Shown: one piece after another, positions 23,153-33,598 of the stretch
Layout of the letters: the number at the start of each line of letters is the position of its first letter
How positions within the stretch are numbered: position 1 is the stretch's first letter
Assembly: GCA_029204225.1 (NCBI GenBank)
Contig: CM055094.1
Location: 8,475,234 to 8,539,233, forward strand
Length of the DNA stretch: 64,000 nucleotides
Source: Diphasiastrum complanatum
Taxonomy: Eukaryota; Streptophyta; Lycopodiopsida; Lycopodiales; Lycopodiaceae
Reading direction: 5' to 3'
Notes under the pieces: generated by a model
Database searches by the model: none
What the model saw: the letters and a program-made list of their open reading frames with translations, nothing else
Told to the model about the DNA's origin: nothing
Made by a program: the position numbers and the translations under genes

Positions 23153-24388
23153 TGTAGCGCAGGCATCCCAAAGGGAGCCGGGAACCACGACTTAGCTTCC
23201 CAGCCTTCAACTCTTGCCATCCAAACCCACTTGACATACAAGCAGCCAACTCGCCAACAACGATCAGACTTAACCAACTTGAAGTTCCGAAAACCAACAT
23301 TGAGATCCAACCTGGTGCCATGCCAGATCGGGGGTCCCGACGTGGGTGACTTCCCTCCAAGCAAGCCGCCCGACATACATCAAACTCAACCAACTCGAAG
23401 CTTCGTTACAAACGAGTAACATCCATTCCAAGCAAGCGGTCTGACTTACATCAGACTTAACCAACTGAAAGCTTCGTCACGAGCGCTGGAAGCCAACCTG
23501 GCGCCACGCCAGACTGGACAGCCATAAACAGGTAACATCCACCCAAGCAAGCCATCCAACTCAGCCGACAGGTTAGAGCCCGTTCCCCAAGAGCTTAACC
23601 CATTCACGTTCATGCAAGGAACACTCAGAACCACAAGCCGCGACAGATATGGAAACAACCAGTTCTTGGACCAAATGGTCCCGACAGCATACCGCTGGCG
23701 CCACGGACCGAATGGTCCCGACGGCATACCGCTGGCGTCCCGGGATACGACCCTCAGCTATGTGCCAAGTTAAAAATTTTGAAAGCGGCCTTACAACTGG
23801 CGCTTTTACCGAACACTGAAACCCAGAAGGTAATCAGAGTCAGTTTGAGAAAAATCCCACTTTATTGATAAATCTGAGAAGGTTACATTTCAAGTGTGTG
23901 ACCGACCCTAGTCTCCGGGGCGCTAGCATGCCAAGGCGAGAGCCATGACAACATTCCAGCAAGGGAGGCTGAGACTTGGTTGGAGCTCGCCCTGAGTCGC
24001 AACCCGCACTCCCCTATAGTATTGGTGTGATTCGGCACCCCCCCTCATACCAAGCACTCTACCCAAGCTGGTAAAGCACATTTTTCTCTCTCTAGGATTT
24101 TCTCTTTCTAGAAAGTCATGTTCTCTCTCTAGATTTTATTGATCCCCAGGCTTCCTTTAATCATGCCTAGATCGTGTGAGGTGATTGCAGATCGATCTGA
24201 GCTCTCTGGACTTCGCTAGAACCGATCAAAGATTTTCAGCCATAGGAACTTGGCGCCGGCTGGATTCTGGTCACAGTGGCGCCGGGAGCGGCGCCGGCGC
24301 CGGGAGCAGCAGGGGCGCTGCTGGCGCCGGGTTCATAGCTGGCGCCGATGGCGCCGCAAGTAAAGCTTGTAAAGGTAGCTTTACAACA
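23153..24388 (-). repeat. 5' LTR of element D (1236 bp)
   Basis: TGTAGCGC (plus strand start) to TTTACAACA. Followed by TSD GTGAC and the resumed LTR of E. Confidence 0.93.
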
Positions 24389-24393
24389 GTGAC

Positions 24394-24781
24394 CGACCCT
24401 AGTCTCCGGGGCGTTGGCATGCAAAGGCGAGTGCCAGGACAACATTCAAACAAGGGAGGCTGAGACTTGGTTGGAGCTCACCCTGAGTCGCAACCCGCAC
24501 TCCCCTATAGTATTGGTGGGATTCGCCACCTTTCCTCATACCAAGTACTCTAGCCAGGCTGGTAAAGCACGTTTTCTCTCTCTAGAAAGTCATTTTCTCT
24601 CTCTAGAATTTATTGATCCTCAGGTTTCCTTTAATCACGCCTAGATCGTGTGAGGTGATTGCACATCGATCTGAGGTGTCTGGACTTCGCTAGAACCGAT
24701 CAAAGATTTTCAGCCATAGGAACTTGGCGCCAGCTGGATTTTGGTCACAGTGGCGCCGAGAGCGGCACAGGGAGCAGCATG
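24394..24781 (-). repeat. 5' LTR of element E, piece 3 (outer end lost)
   Basis: Continues E's LTR after D. Similarity ends within the GGCGCC-rich segment near GGGAGCAGC, about 100 bp short of the full LTR. Confidence 0.85.
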
Positions 24782-24891
24782 GTGTAGTTTTGCAGGTGTT
24801 TTATTTGGAGTGAATAACTTTTGGAATTGATGCTGCATAACATGTGAAACATCAACCTATCATGACATTACTGACTCAAAGTTCTTAACTA

Positions 24892-25656
24892 CTAAATGAG
24901 AATCACATAAGATCAGAATCGCAAGAAAGTCGATAAGTTAGACAATGCTTGAAGAATAGTATTCAATTGCTTTGTATTCTCTGTATTATCGAAGTTTGTG
25001 GTAGACACATGCTGTTGCAAAATGTTTAATTGCAAGCCACGCACAGGAAAGTGTCGTGGGCTTGAGCGCCCAGAGAAGGCCTTGAGAATTCTCAATATCC
25101 CATAAGTAATTGCTTTCCTTGAACTCTCCCATATATAAGTTGGGTCTTCACTATATCCTCTATCCCCTGGTACCAGCCCTTTTGGGGGTTAGATGGATGG
25201 CTGGTGGCTAGGCGTTGGGGTTGGGATCCCAGTACGCGGCTTGTGTTGGCACATGTGTGTGCGTGGCCCTGTGGCCCAAATTCTTTACATGGTATCAGAT
25301 CCCAGTGGGGATTCCTTTCCTGTGCTTGCTTGAGTGGGTGTGTTGCGGAATGTTTAGTTGCAAGCCACGCACAGGAAAGTGCCGTGGGCTTGAGTGCCCA
25401 GTGAAGGCCTTGAGAATTCTCAATATTCCATATATAAGTTGGGGCTTCTCTATATCCTCCATCCCCTATTATAACTCTCTCATAATTAAGTTGGGGCTTC
25501 TCTATATCTAACTTAATTCTATTTTAACTACTAAATGAGAATCACATAAGATCAGAATCACAACTGAGAAAGTCGATAAGTTAGACAATGCTTGAAGAAT
25601 AGTATTCAATTGCCTTGTATTCTCTGTATTATCGGAGTTTGTGGTAGACACATGCA
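24892..25656 (+). repeat. 120-bp direct duplication (24892-25012 and 25531-25656)
   Basis: Both begin ACTAAATGAGAATCACATAA and end GTGGTAGACACATGC, with a few differences. The TRIM element starts directly after the first copy. Confidence 0.88.
25013..25530 (+). mobile_element. TRIM-type miniature LTR element
   Basis: First LTR 25013-25289 (277 bp, TGTTGCAAAATG...TTTACA), primer site TGGTATCAGA at 25290, an interior of only 51 bp, then a second LTR starting TGTTGCGGAATG at 25341 that is alike for about 130 bp and then diverges or is truncated. The two LTRs share GCAAGCCACGCACAGGAAAG and CCTTGAGAATTCTCAATAT. No coding capacity, as in other TRIMs. Confidence 0.82.
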
Positions 25657-26723
25657 TCTCTACCTCCTTCCTATTCTCACTCTATGTTCTCTAATAATAT
25701 TTTATTGAGATCAGATGTATATATATAGTTGCACCAAAATGAGGATTACAAGAAAATTTAGTTTAAAATGACTATTAACAGTTAAAATAGCAATAATCAA
25801 CGTGTGGGTTTTGTGAAAAATTGTCAACTAGTAGTATTTTCCTAACTTGAGATTTTGTAGGCCTATGGCCAAATAAAAGTTAGAGATAGGTTCATACATG
25901 TATGTAGAGGCCCAAAGTATGTGTACACTACTTTTGAGGTCACATTAATTAGAGGAGGTCGAGTGTGGAGCTCTTCTATTGGCTCATAATTTGGTGCATT
26001 CCTATTTGACCAAATTTCTAGGTATATGGGTGAATCCTATTGGACCCCAATTTTAGCCTATCATAAGACAAGTGGCCAAGAGGCACTATGGCTGCTATAA
26101 ATAGCCATCTCCACGAGTATGTACACATCACATTTTCATTCTATTGAATGAATGTTATGCTCTTTGAAGGTCCATCTTCTTCTCTCTCACTTTTTTGTTC
26201 ATATCTTGCATTCTAGCCACTAGAATTGTGATTTCTTTGTTGCTATGGCTTCACACGTGTGAAATGCAGGTTGTAGGCTCTGAAGTACGGACAGGGACAG
26301 CAAGTTTCTGTTTGTGGAAGCTTATGATCAGATTTTGATGTTTAGTTGATGTTTAGTATGCTTAACATCACAATTTCTATCATTTTTTCAATCTAGATGT
26401 GCATAACTTCCATGGCCAAGATCTTTATGAAACTTTAGCATCTTTTGGATCTGAGTTTTTCACAGGTTTTCTAAGGTTACTTTCTAGGTTTGACAATAAC
26501 ACATTTTTGGCCTTGACTTGCAACGACAATACTATGTGGTGAGGTTGGTCAATGGAGTTTCAAAAATTTCAACGTTAAACTATAAATTGTGTGGTGGTCT
26601 GAATTTTTAAAGTGGGCCAAATTTCAAGATATCGACATTATTGGAGGGCTTGCATGCAAATTTCACTTATTTTGCATGTGAATCAACATGTTTGAGCATG
26701 CGAGCATGAGCATTCACTTTTTT
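25657..26723. other. possible LTR relic, no gene
   Basis: TATA-like CTATAAATAG near 26096 and, 150 bp on, the palindromic TCACACGTGTGA (26251-26262) found in LTRs of copia 1/2 and element F. No partner LTR or primer site was found, so this is only a suggestion. Confidence 0.3.
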
Positions 26724-27018
26724 CTACGGCTGAGCATGCCAGTATGAGCATTTGCCTTTATCTTTGTGACTTTGAACAAACATAAATTTCAACAAAGAAT
26801 TTTGCTTCTTCAACTCTATATATTCTTCATTCTCAATGGTCAACTTCTTCCGTTCTTTGTCAGCAACACTATAGAGATTCAATAACAATGGCTCTCTCAA
26901 GCAAAGCTTGTCAGTAGGCATATCATTTTGATATATAAACTCAAGATTCTTTGTTTGATTCAATTGCTTCCAAATATCATTAAATTGTGTTCATTGATTA
27001 GAAATAAAGACCTAGAAT

Positions 27019-28061
27019 CTAGAGCAATGAATTCCTCGAGGATAGAATTTCAAACGACCAATATGGGTTTCTCAGATGTTGAGGAGAGAACTGGTATATT
27101 AGATGAAACACAAAGAAAGCAAGGCAGCAACTGGAAATCATTCCAAACATCCATGAAGAGGTATCTTCATAAGTTGTCGCCAGTTCTACTTCTGTCAAAG
27201 GTCACAGATTGCTATGTTAATTCTATATTTGCAGCTACTAATCATGTCAATGACGGTAGCCTTATACTCGGCCAACACATGGGCTTGCTTCAGCACAATG
27301 CTAGCAGGGAATTGTAATATGAAAAGTGTTCAGCCAATTCCATTAAAAAATGTTCACATATGTACATTACATGCTGAGGTTCGTATTATTGAAAAACTTA
27401 TTTACTTGCATATTCTACTAGCATGGAATCATAAACCGGAGTCTATGGCTAAAGCAGCAATTAGGAGGTTGGAAATAGTTCTGTCAAATGCAGGACTACA
27501 TAAAGGGAATGTCACGATTGAAAAAAGTGACAGACTCTCCAGGAAAAAAGGAAACGTTCCTAATAAGCCATCAATTGGAGGTGCTAAAGCAAGAAGATTC
27601 TTATCCAATCACACATGCAAAGAATCAAGTGTCAGTGCCACATGAACACTAGAAGGAAGTAATCGAGTGGAAAAGGGACAAGTGTGGACCAACTTAGACA
27701 AACTCATAGGTGTTATCAGGAAAGAAAACCTATCATCAGAAGATATGAGGACTTCGCAAAATCATTGCACCACCTTTGTAAAATCTGTACATGATTGTTG
27801 GAGAAAAAACAACATTACTCATTACATGGTGCTAATCTATATCATTATCTTATACTTTTTTCATTCAGGCTTATATTTTTTTTCTGCTGATGAAACTAAT
27901 CAAAACTATTGTTTGCAGCACATCCTTCTTCATCATGCAACTTATTTTGCAAAGGAATATGGGAGCTTAAGTATCTAGTCATCACAAGGCATGGAAAAAT
28001 CTCATTGCAAGCAAGGGGAGCATTTCATAGAGCAACAAATCATGGAGGACACAATTCAAGA
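27019..28061 (+). pseudogene. unidentified gene-like region, broken
   Basis: Two overlapping frames look like real protein: FAATNHVNDGSLILGQHMGL in one and, in the other, LHAEVRIIEKLIYLHILLAW, RRLEIVLSNAGLHKGN and KRKKGN-like basic sequence. The second frame is open from 27214, has one stop at 27643, continues (QVWTNLDKLIGVIRKEN, KSVHDCWRKNNITHY) and may be spliced at 27828 (GTGCTAATC) to an acceptor TTTGCAG at 27919, ending in KEYGSLSI. I recognise no family. It could be a host pseudogene or part of the unknown locus to the right. Confidence 0.4.
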
Positions 28062-28196
28062 AATAAATATTTAGTTCAACTTTTTCAGTGGTTTTAAAGA
28101 AGAGCACAATTTAGATTTCAAGCTAAAAACTCGCCAAGTATTATGATATTTCGAAAGGCATTCAAATTCATAACAAAGAGAGATCCTTGTAATATA

Positions 28197-29295
28197 TCAA
28201 AAATCTATTATAGAAAATTGTTTAATTATCATCATCATCCTCTTAAGATTCAGATGAATGGTATTGTCATGAAGGAATAATCTCCTTTCATATGGATCCA
28301 GAAATTCTAAATTTTTTCTTTTGCTCATATCAAAGTAACCCGAATAAAGGGCCATTGCAGATGATTTTTTTTGTAGTCTCATTGGGAGTATAACCCAATA
28401 TTTTAATAGCCAAATCCCTTTTCACAAAAATTATTCTATATGTTCCTCTTGCATACTTATGACCTCCTAAACAAACTGACAATGATTTGATGGCCATAAT
28501 GATAGTGGTTGCATATGGATTAAAACATGAATGATATATACAAATCTCATTATTTTGAAAGTTTTTCAAATAACGAGATAGAGACACATCCTTTCTCCCG
28601 GCTGATACACCTCGGACACCTCCATGTCTCATACCAAAGGCATCAATTTCAATAGCATCCTGTGAACGAGAAAATAAAATAAATTTAGAATGATACATAA
28701 CACTGCAAACTCATACTTTAACATAATGTTTGAAATAAGAAACTGGAACAATATCAATACCAATATAATATCTACGTACCAGATCACAATCATCGTATTC
28801 AACGATGTTTGTTCTGCTAATTTCATGTCCTCCAATGGCCTCTACATTTTCGGAGGGGATATATCTAGGCCTTGGAGAATATTTTTTTTGGAATTCCAAA
28901 AATTTCTCCTCTATAGGCAAAGTTTTTTAATAGGCTTTAGATTTTTCAATCATGGCCTCCAAGGCCTCATTGCCAAATTTCCAATTGCCATCTTTATCAT
29001 AGTCTATCTCACCTTCAAGGTCATCATATGGGTAATCAACAATGTCAAAAAATTCTGATAAATTTTGAGCAAAAATTGAGAGGATTTCATCCTCTCTCAA
29101 ATTCAAAACATATTTAGTATCATTAAATGAAATATAACTTTCATTATTTATAAAATATAAGGTAACATCGAGTAGAGTTAATTGATTAACAAGAGATGCA
29201 GATAGAAGAGAATAAGAGAGGATTATAGAACAAGGGAGAGTTTTTTGATAATTTGAAGCCATAGATGCTTCAGCTTCAGCCCTTATATTAGTATC
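28197..29295 (-). pseudogene. unidentified spliced gene G1, 3' half
   Basis: Minus-strand coding sequence entering from the target site of element F (29291-29295) and open for ~170 residues: NLREDEILSIFAQNLSEFFD, DYDKDGNWKFGNEALEAMIE, then, after a small frame change near 28924, EFQKKYSPRPRYIPSENVEA and VEYDDCDL. A canonical intron 28779-28660 (GTACGT...TTCACAG) joins in frame to DAIEIDAFGMRHGGVRGVSA, continuing to GGHKYARGTYRIIFVKRDLA. A frameshift in an A run near 28370 puts the tail (FDMSKRKNLEFLDPYERRLF) in another frame, ending at 28197. No known domain recognised. Its 5' half is at 34445-34908. Confidence 0.5.
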
Positions 29296-30128
29296 TATGA
29301 AAAATACAAAAATAAGCTTGGTAGAGGCCAAAAATCTTGTATATAGATAAACACACATGTGTGGAGCCTGTTCCCACGTGTGAAAATAGTGTACTTGTCA
29401 TGTACCATAATCATATAGGTTGTACATATGATTTAATTCAAGTTCTAGTGGCTAAAAAGGCCAAAAATTAGTTTTCTAGACATATGACACATGGCATCAA
29501 TCTATTGATTGCATGAGCCACATCCTTTGGTTAGGTGTCATATCACATGTGTAGAGGACAGCTCACATGTGTGGAATAAGCTGAAGTAGGCAAATTTTAA
29601 CTTCTAGAAGATTTCCAAGTAGATCTCCATATAGAAGGAAAATGGACCAAAAGTGCTCAAAATAGAAGGTTTTGTCCAAGTGTCAGTTTTGCATGATGAA
29701 TCATCATATGACAAAGCACCTTCACACATGTGGGATCAGAGGGATGATCAGTACCATGAGCTCTCACTTATTGTATATATAGAGCCACATTTGGCCATAA
29801 TAATTGTGAGACACCAATCTTGGTTTTGGAAGCAATTTTGAGTGATTCTCTCCATTTGTCTACATTTGTTTTGATTGTTTTTGAGGTTCTATCAATGTGT
29901 ACTTGATTTTCAAGTTGGAGTCCGTACTCAGACATTGTTTCACACGTGTGAAACCATAAAGTACACTTACCTTCAATTAATGATTGTTCTTGTTAGGATT
30001 TTGTGTCTAGAATTGATCTAGATTGATCTTAATCTAAAGTAGATTGATAGATCAAGTAATCTGACAACCAATCCCTCTTGAGGATCAGATTAGAATCCAC
30101 TCTTGGTCCTTTATGTACTTTTTTCACA
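29296..30128 (+). repeat. 5' LTR of element F (833 bp)
   Basis: TATA box TATATATAG at 29774-29782. Perfect 16-bp palindrome TTTCACACGTGTGAAA at 29938-29953. First bases TATG where the 3' LTR has TGTG. Confidence 0.92.
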
Positions 30129-30141
30129 TGGTATCAGAGCC
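30129..30141 (+). promoter_or_regulatory. primer binding site of element F (tRNA-iMet)
   Basis: TGGTATCAGAGCC immediately after the LTR end TTCACA. Confidence 0.92.
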
Positions 30142-31510
30142 TAGTACAAGAGGTTTTGTTGAAATTGATAGGGTTAGTTGTGGGCTATAGGAACTCTTTT
30201 CACACGTGTGAGGCAGTACAGATCCGGTTTTGGCTGGGAAATTTCAAAAATTTGTAGATTTTGACTCACATACCCAATTTGAGTGGTTTTTGTGCAAAAT
30301 CAAGCATTTTCTATAGTTAATCTTGGATTAGATCAGTCAAAAAATTAAAATTGAAACTTGAAATAGGTGCATTAATTTATCTTCTCTGATTTTTTGAGTG
30401 TATGTTGAAGTTAAGAGAGATTTTGCTAAAAATCATAGATTAAGGAGTGATATGCAAGGTGAGAGGTTGAAATCCATTGTACCATCACTCTAGATTTGTT
30501 CAAGAGTGATAGGGTCAAGTTTAGAAGCATCAATTTGCTAGAAAACATCCTTGGATCTGTCCTCCAAGTGAAACCTTTGAGAGTTTCTAGTGCATATAGA
30601 GCATCTATGCAAATCTTTTGTAGAATTTGACATAGATTGGCTTCAATTGAAAGTTCTAGAAAAGAGATTGAGATCCAAGTCACATTATTCAATCCTACTC
30701 AATTTGTTTGAGTGTTTGTGAGGTTTGAAAAGAGTCATTAAGGTGTCTATGGCAAATGTCTAGAGAGAGATCCAATTTTCTAAGAATTCCTTCCTTTGTA
30801 GAAGGCAAGATCTAGAACTCATTTTGTGTTGTTATTGGTGGAGAATTTGTATTCTCCTAGGTGATCAAATCTTTCTAAGTGGCATTAGCTCTTTGAAGCA
30901 CAATATCTTAGTGAGAAAAATCACAACTTTTGATTTTGAATTTCATTCCAAGTCTTAAAAGGTAGAGTAATTGGTGGAATCCAATAGGAGTGATTGAATT
31001 CAATTTGTTGAGCAAAAATTGACATAGTATAAATGAAACTCAAATTAGTTCTATTCAACTTTCTTTGTGAGAGTGTGAGGGTCAATTTGTGATCCCATTG
31101 GATGTCTAGAATGAGGAGGAGTCCATATTTGAGTATTCATGCATGGTTGAGATCTTTGTGAATCTCTAGTTGTCTATTGTGATAAATTGGTGGTATAGTT
31201 TGTTGTCAAATCAGATCAAACTGATTCTAAATCTCAAGTGTGAGAATATTTGGGTCAAGAGTGTGTCCAAAAGAAGTGATTAAGTTTGATTTTCATGTGT
31301 TTGAAACAAAACCCATCTTTTGTTCAAGAATCTCAAGTGTTGAGAGAACTAGTCAAGTGAAAAGGAAAATCTAGGTGTCAAATCTTTTCATATCCATTTC
31401 AATTTTCAAAAGAAAGAGTCGTTGGTATTTGATGAGTCCAAGTGACTACTCATTAGTGTGAAAATTGATTCTTAGGTTTGTGAGTTAGATCTTTTGTAGA
31501 TCCTTCTAGA
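30142..31510 (+). other. element F 5' interior, mostly non-coding
   Basis: About 1.4 kb where gag is expected. Repeated words such as AAGAGTG, TCAAGTGT and TTTGTG, but no frame with retroviral similarity. Probably decayed gag and leader. Confidence 0.45.
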
Positions 31511-32219
31511 TTGTTGAAGATGTTCAAATCTAGTCTTTTGAGAGTCACAAATTACATTTGTAGAATCATATCACAGGTTTTTATTCACATAGTATCAATA
31601 GGTGGCATCCTATTGAAGGAAAGAAAGGATCCTAAGTGCAACCTTTGTGGGAGGATATTTTTTCTCAAGATGCTACAAAAAGAAGACCAATCCATCCAAG
31701 GAGAACCAAAGCAAGGGGGCCGAGGTGAATGATGGAGCTTCAAGTTCAAAATGCAAATACAAGAAGGACAAGTCCAAGGAAAGGTGTTTCCTTTGTGGAA
31801 AGGTGAATGAGGCTTGGAGTCTCACAAGGACTTGCAAGATTTGTCTTCAAGAGTCCATCACAACACATGTCAAATCTTTTGAAATTTTTCATTTGGAAGT
31901 GCATTGTTTGGTTCAAGATGCAAAGATAGATGTCACTTTCATGAAAGTAACTTGGATTTATTTTATGTCCTTGGAAAGTATTTTGCCTGGAACTTTAGAT
32001 AAGTTCAAGCTTATTGTTATGATCCAAGAGAAATCAATCAAGAATAAGGAGCATCAATCACAAAATGAAAATAGTTTCATTTATGCTCTCATGTCAACTT
32101 ATGAAGATCTATTTTGCTTTGAAGGGATTTTTGTATCTCGAAGGTGGATTAAGGCAATACTAGTTGAGTGTGATGCCTTAAGGTATAGCAAAGCATTTTT
32201 CCTTGTAAGCTTACATTAG
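31511..32219 (+). CDS. element F ORF 1: gag knuckle remnant plus unidentified domain
   Basis: Two overlapping frames (31511-31732 and 31647-32219) give a Lys-rich stretch with Cys pairs: RKDPKCNLCG in the first, then SRCYKKKTNPSKENQ and KERCFLCGK in the second, recalling the copia nucleocapsid of elements 1 and 2 (CFFCG.KGHYVSN). The sequence then departs from gag: KICLQESITTHVKSFEIFHL, MVIQEKS-like region, SRRWIKAILVECDALRYSKA. That last segment recurs, diverged, in the next two ORFs. Function unknown; the boundary between gag remnant and unknown domain is near 31800. Confidence 0.45.
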
Positions 32220-32221
32220 TT

Positions 32222-33169
32222 ATGAAGACAAGGAAATGGAAATATCTTTATAATGTAGGATCTTTTGGTTTCAATAAGATCATGAATGATGTGTTCATTC
32301 ATAAAGATGAAAATTGTATGTTTTCAATCCTAAAGGCAAGTTGCAAACTTCTTATGAAAATAAGTGAAGCATCCAAAGTGGACACTTATATCCATAAGCA
32401 AGTAGTTAGCCTTATTGAAATGGAAATACCTTTTGATTTCAATATTGGAAAAATCATGCCAAGTTGTGGTGATTTTTGGACTTATGTTTCTAGCATAAGT
32501 AATCTTGATAATCATAGGAAGTGCATATTGAATGGTCATGATTGTTGTGATCATTATGAGACATGGAGGTCTTGGATTTCCATCAAAAAGGAGCATCATG
32601 AAGAGGATCTTAAGGAGTCATCTCAAGGTTCAAGTGTGCCAAGGATTGAGAAGGAGAGTCCTTCTCAAGGTTCAAGTATGTCAAGGATTGAGGAGGAGAG
32701 ACCTTCTCAAGTTGTGATTCCAAAAAGAATCTCAAGAAACATGGTTGAGTCCATGTGGCTCACATTTCAAGGGAAAGAGGAGCATACCTCATGTGGTATA
32801 CATCTCATACTTACTTCTCCTATGTCATTTGATAAATCAATTTGCTTTAGTGAGATCATTGCGTCTCAAAATTGGAGTAAAGCCATACTAGTTGAGTATG
32901 AAGTCTCTCTTGAGAACATAGATGATGTTCTTAAAAGTTTGAAATTAATTTTAAATCAATTAGAAAGCAAATGGTTATTTCATCAAATGTATGCTCTTGA
33001 GTCATGCAAGAGCAAAAGTGATTTGTTCACTCATAGTTTGAAAATTTGTATTGAGGCAAACTGTAAACTCTTTACGAGAGTAAGTGAATCATCTTCTAAA
33101 GACACTTATCCCGATAATGAAGTATTTAGCCTCATTGGATCTGAGATTAGCATGGTAAACAAAGCATGA
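32222..33169 (+). CDS. element F ORF 2: unidentified internally repeated protein (315 aa)
   Basis: Starts three bases after the ORF 1 stop, in a different frame. Residues ~38-70 (ASCKLLMKISEASK.DTY...VVSLIEMEI) recur at ~283-311 (ANCKLFTRVSESSSKDTY...VFSLIGSEI), and NWSKAILVEYEVSLE at ~217-231 repeats the WIKAILVE of ORF 1. Between them is a hydrophilic segment with two copies of SQGSS(V/M)(P/S)RIE. No pol motif. It sits where pol should be, so it may be a captured host gene or a lineage-specific extra gene. No known domain recognised. Confidence 0.5.
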   Translation: MKTRKWKYLYNVGSFGFNKIMNDVFIHKDENCMFSILKASCKLLMKISEASKVDTYIHKQVVSLIEMEIPFDFNIGKIMPSCGDFWTYVSSISNLDNHRKCILNGHDCCDHYETWRSWISIKKEHHEEDLKESSQGSSVPRIEKESPSQGSSMSRIEEERPSQVVIPKRISRNMVESMWLTFQGKEEHTSCGIHLILTSPMSFDKSICFSEIIASQNWSKAILVEYEVSLENIDDVLKSLKLILNQLESKWLFHQMYALESCKSKSDLFTHSLKICIEANCKLFTRVSESSSKDTYPDNEVFSLIGSEISMVNKA

Positions 33170-33173
33170 AGAT

Positions 33174-33461
33174 ATGATGCAAACACTTTGTTATTATAGC
33201 ATGCATAGTCTTGCCAATTTGGATGAGTCTAATTCTCTAGATCGTGGTAACATGATGTTAGATATTTGTGATCCTAATAAATCAAGAAGAAATCTTTATT
33301 TTCTCATGAAGGAGCATGCACATGAAGAAGGAGCAAGCCTCAAGGTCAAGCATCTACATGAAAATTGGAAGGAATCAATTTTGGAGGTGCTAGGATGGTG
33401 CAAAGCTCTCAAGTTCATCAAAGATGTCAACATCAAAGAAGCACTATCATGGATATGGTGA
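33174..33461 (+). CDS. element F ORF 3: third partial repeat
   Basis: 95 residues in a third frame, ending NWKESILEVLGWCKALKFIK, a further diverged version of the WIKAILVE repeat of ORFs 1 and 2. Begins with SMHSLANLDESNSLDRG. Probably the continuation of ORF 2 after a frameshift. Confidence 0.35.
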   Translation: MMQTLCYYSMHSLANLDESNSLDRGNMMLDICDPNKSRRNLYFLMKEHAHEEGASLKVKHLHENWKESILEVLGWCKALKFIKDVNIKEALSWIW

Positions 33462-33598
33462 TTTCAGATCAATATCAAGCTCATTGGCTGATCTTCACAC
33501 CTTTTGAACCAGCAAAGACCAATTCAGCCCATGGAGTCAAGTTCAAGATCATCATGTTTTCCATCAAGCTAGACTTACCAAGCTAGATTTTTGAGGAG

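Larger units (their letters stand above)
19299..24388 (-). mobile_element. non-autonomous LTR element D (5090 bp, TSD GTGAC)
   Basis: Minus strand. 3' LTR 19299-20561, interior 20562-23137, primer site 23138-23150, 5' LTR 23153-24388. GTGAC precedes 19299 and follows 24388, a perfect target duplication. No gag or pol in the interior. LTRs are nearly identical; one visible difference is CACATCGATC versus CAGATCGATC. D carries ~450 bp at 21100-21545 not present in C or E. Confidence 0.95.
10720..24781 (-). mobile_element. non-autonomous LTR element E, oldest of the nest, interrupted by C and D
   Basis: Minus strand. 3' LTR at 10720-11959, interior 11960-13851, degraded primer site 13842-13849, 5' LTR in three pieces: 13852-14439, 19140-19298 and 24394-24781. 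The pieces join cleanly once elements C and D and their target duplications are removed. The outer end of the 5' LTR is missing about 100 bp. The interior has no gag or pol. E is visibly more diverged (its LTR starts TATAG in place of TGTAG) than C and D, so it is the oldest layer. Confidence 0.88.

Noticed and set aside
10720-24781. Many ORFs of 60-140 residues that recur on both strands (for example ones reading WLSLM, GGLLGGKSPTSGPP)
   Set aside because: They recur because the LTRs recur. Frames are not conserved between copies and no domain is visible, so they are not genes.
25204-25511. ORFs of 66 and 98 residues
   Set aside because: They run through TRIM LTR and interior; no similarity.
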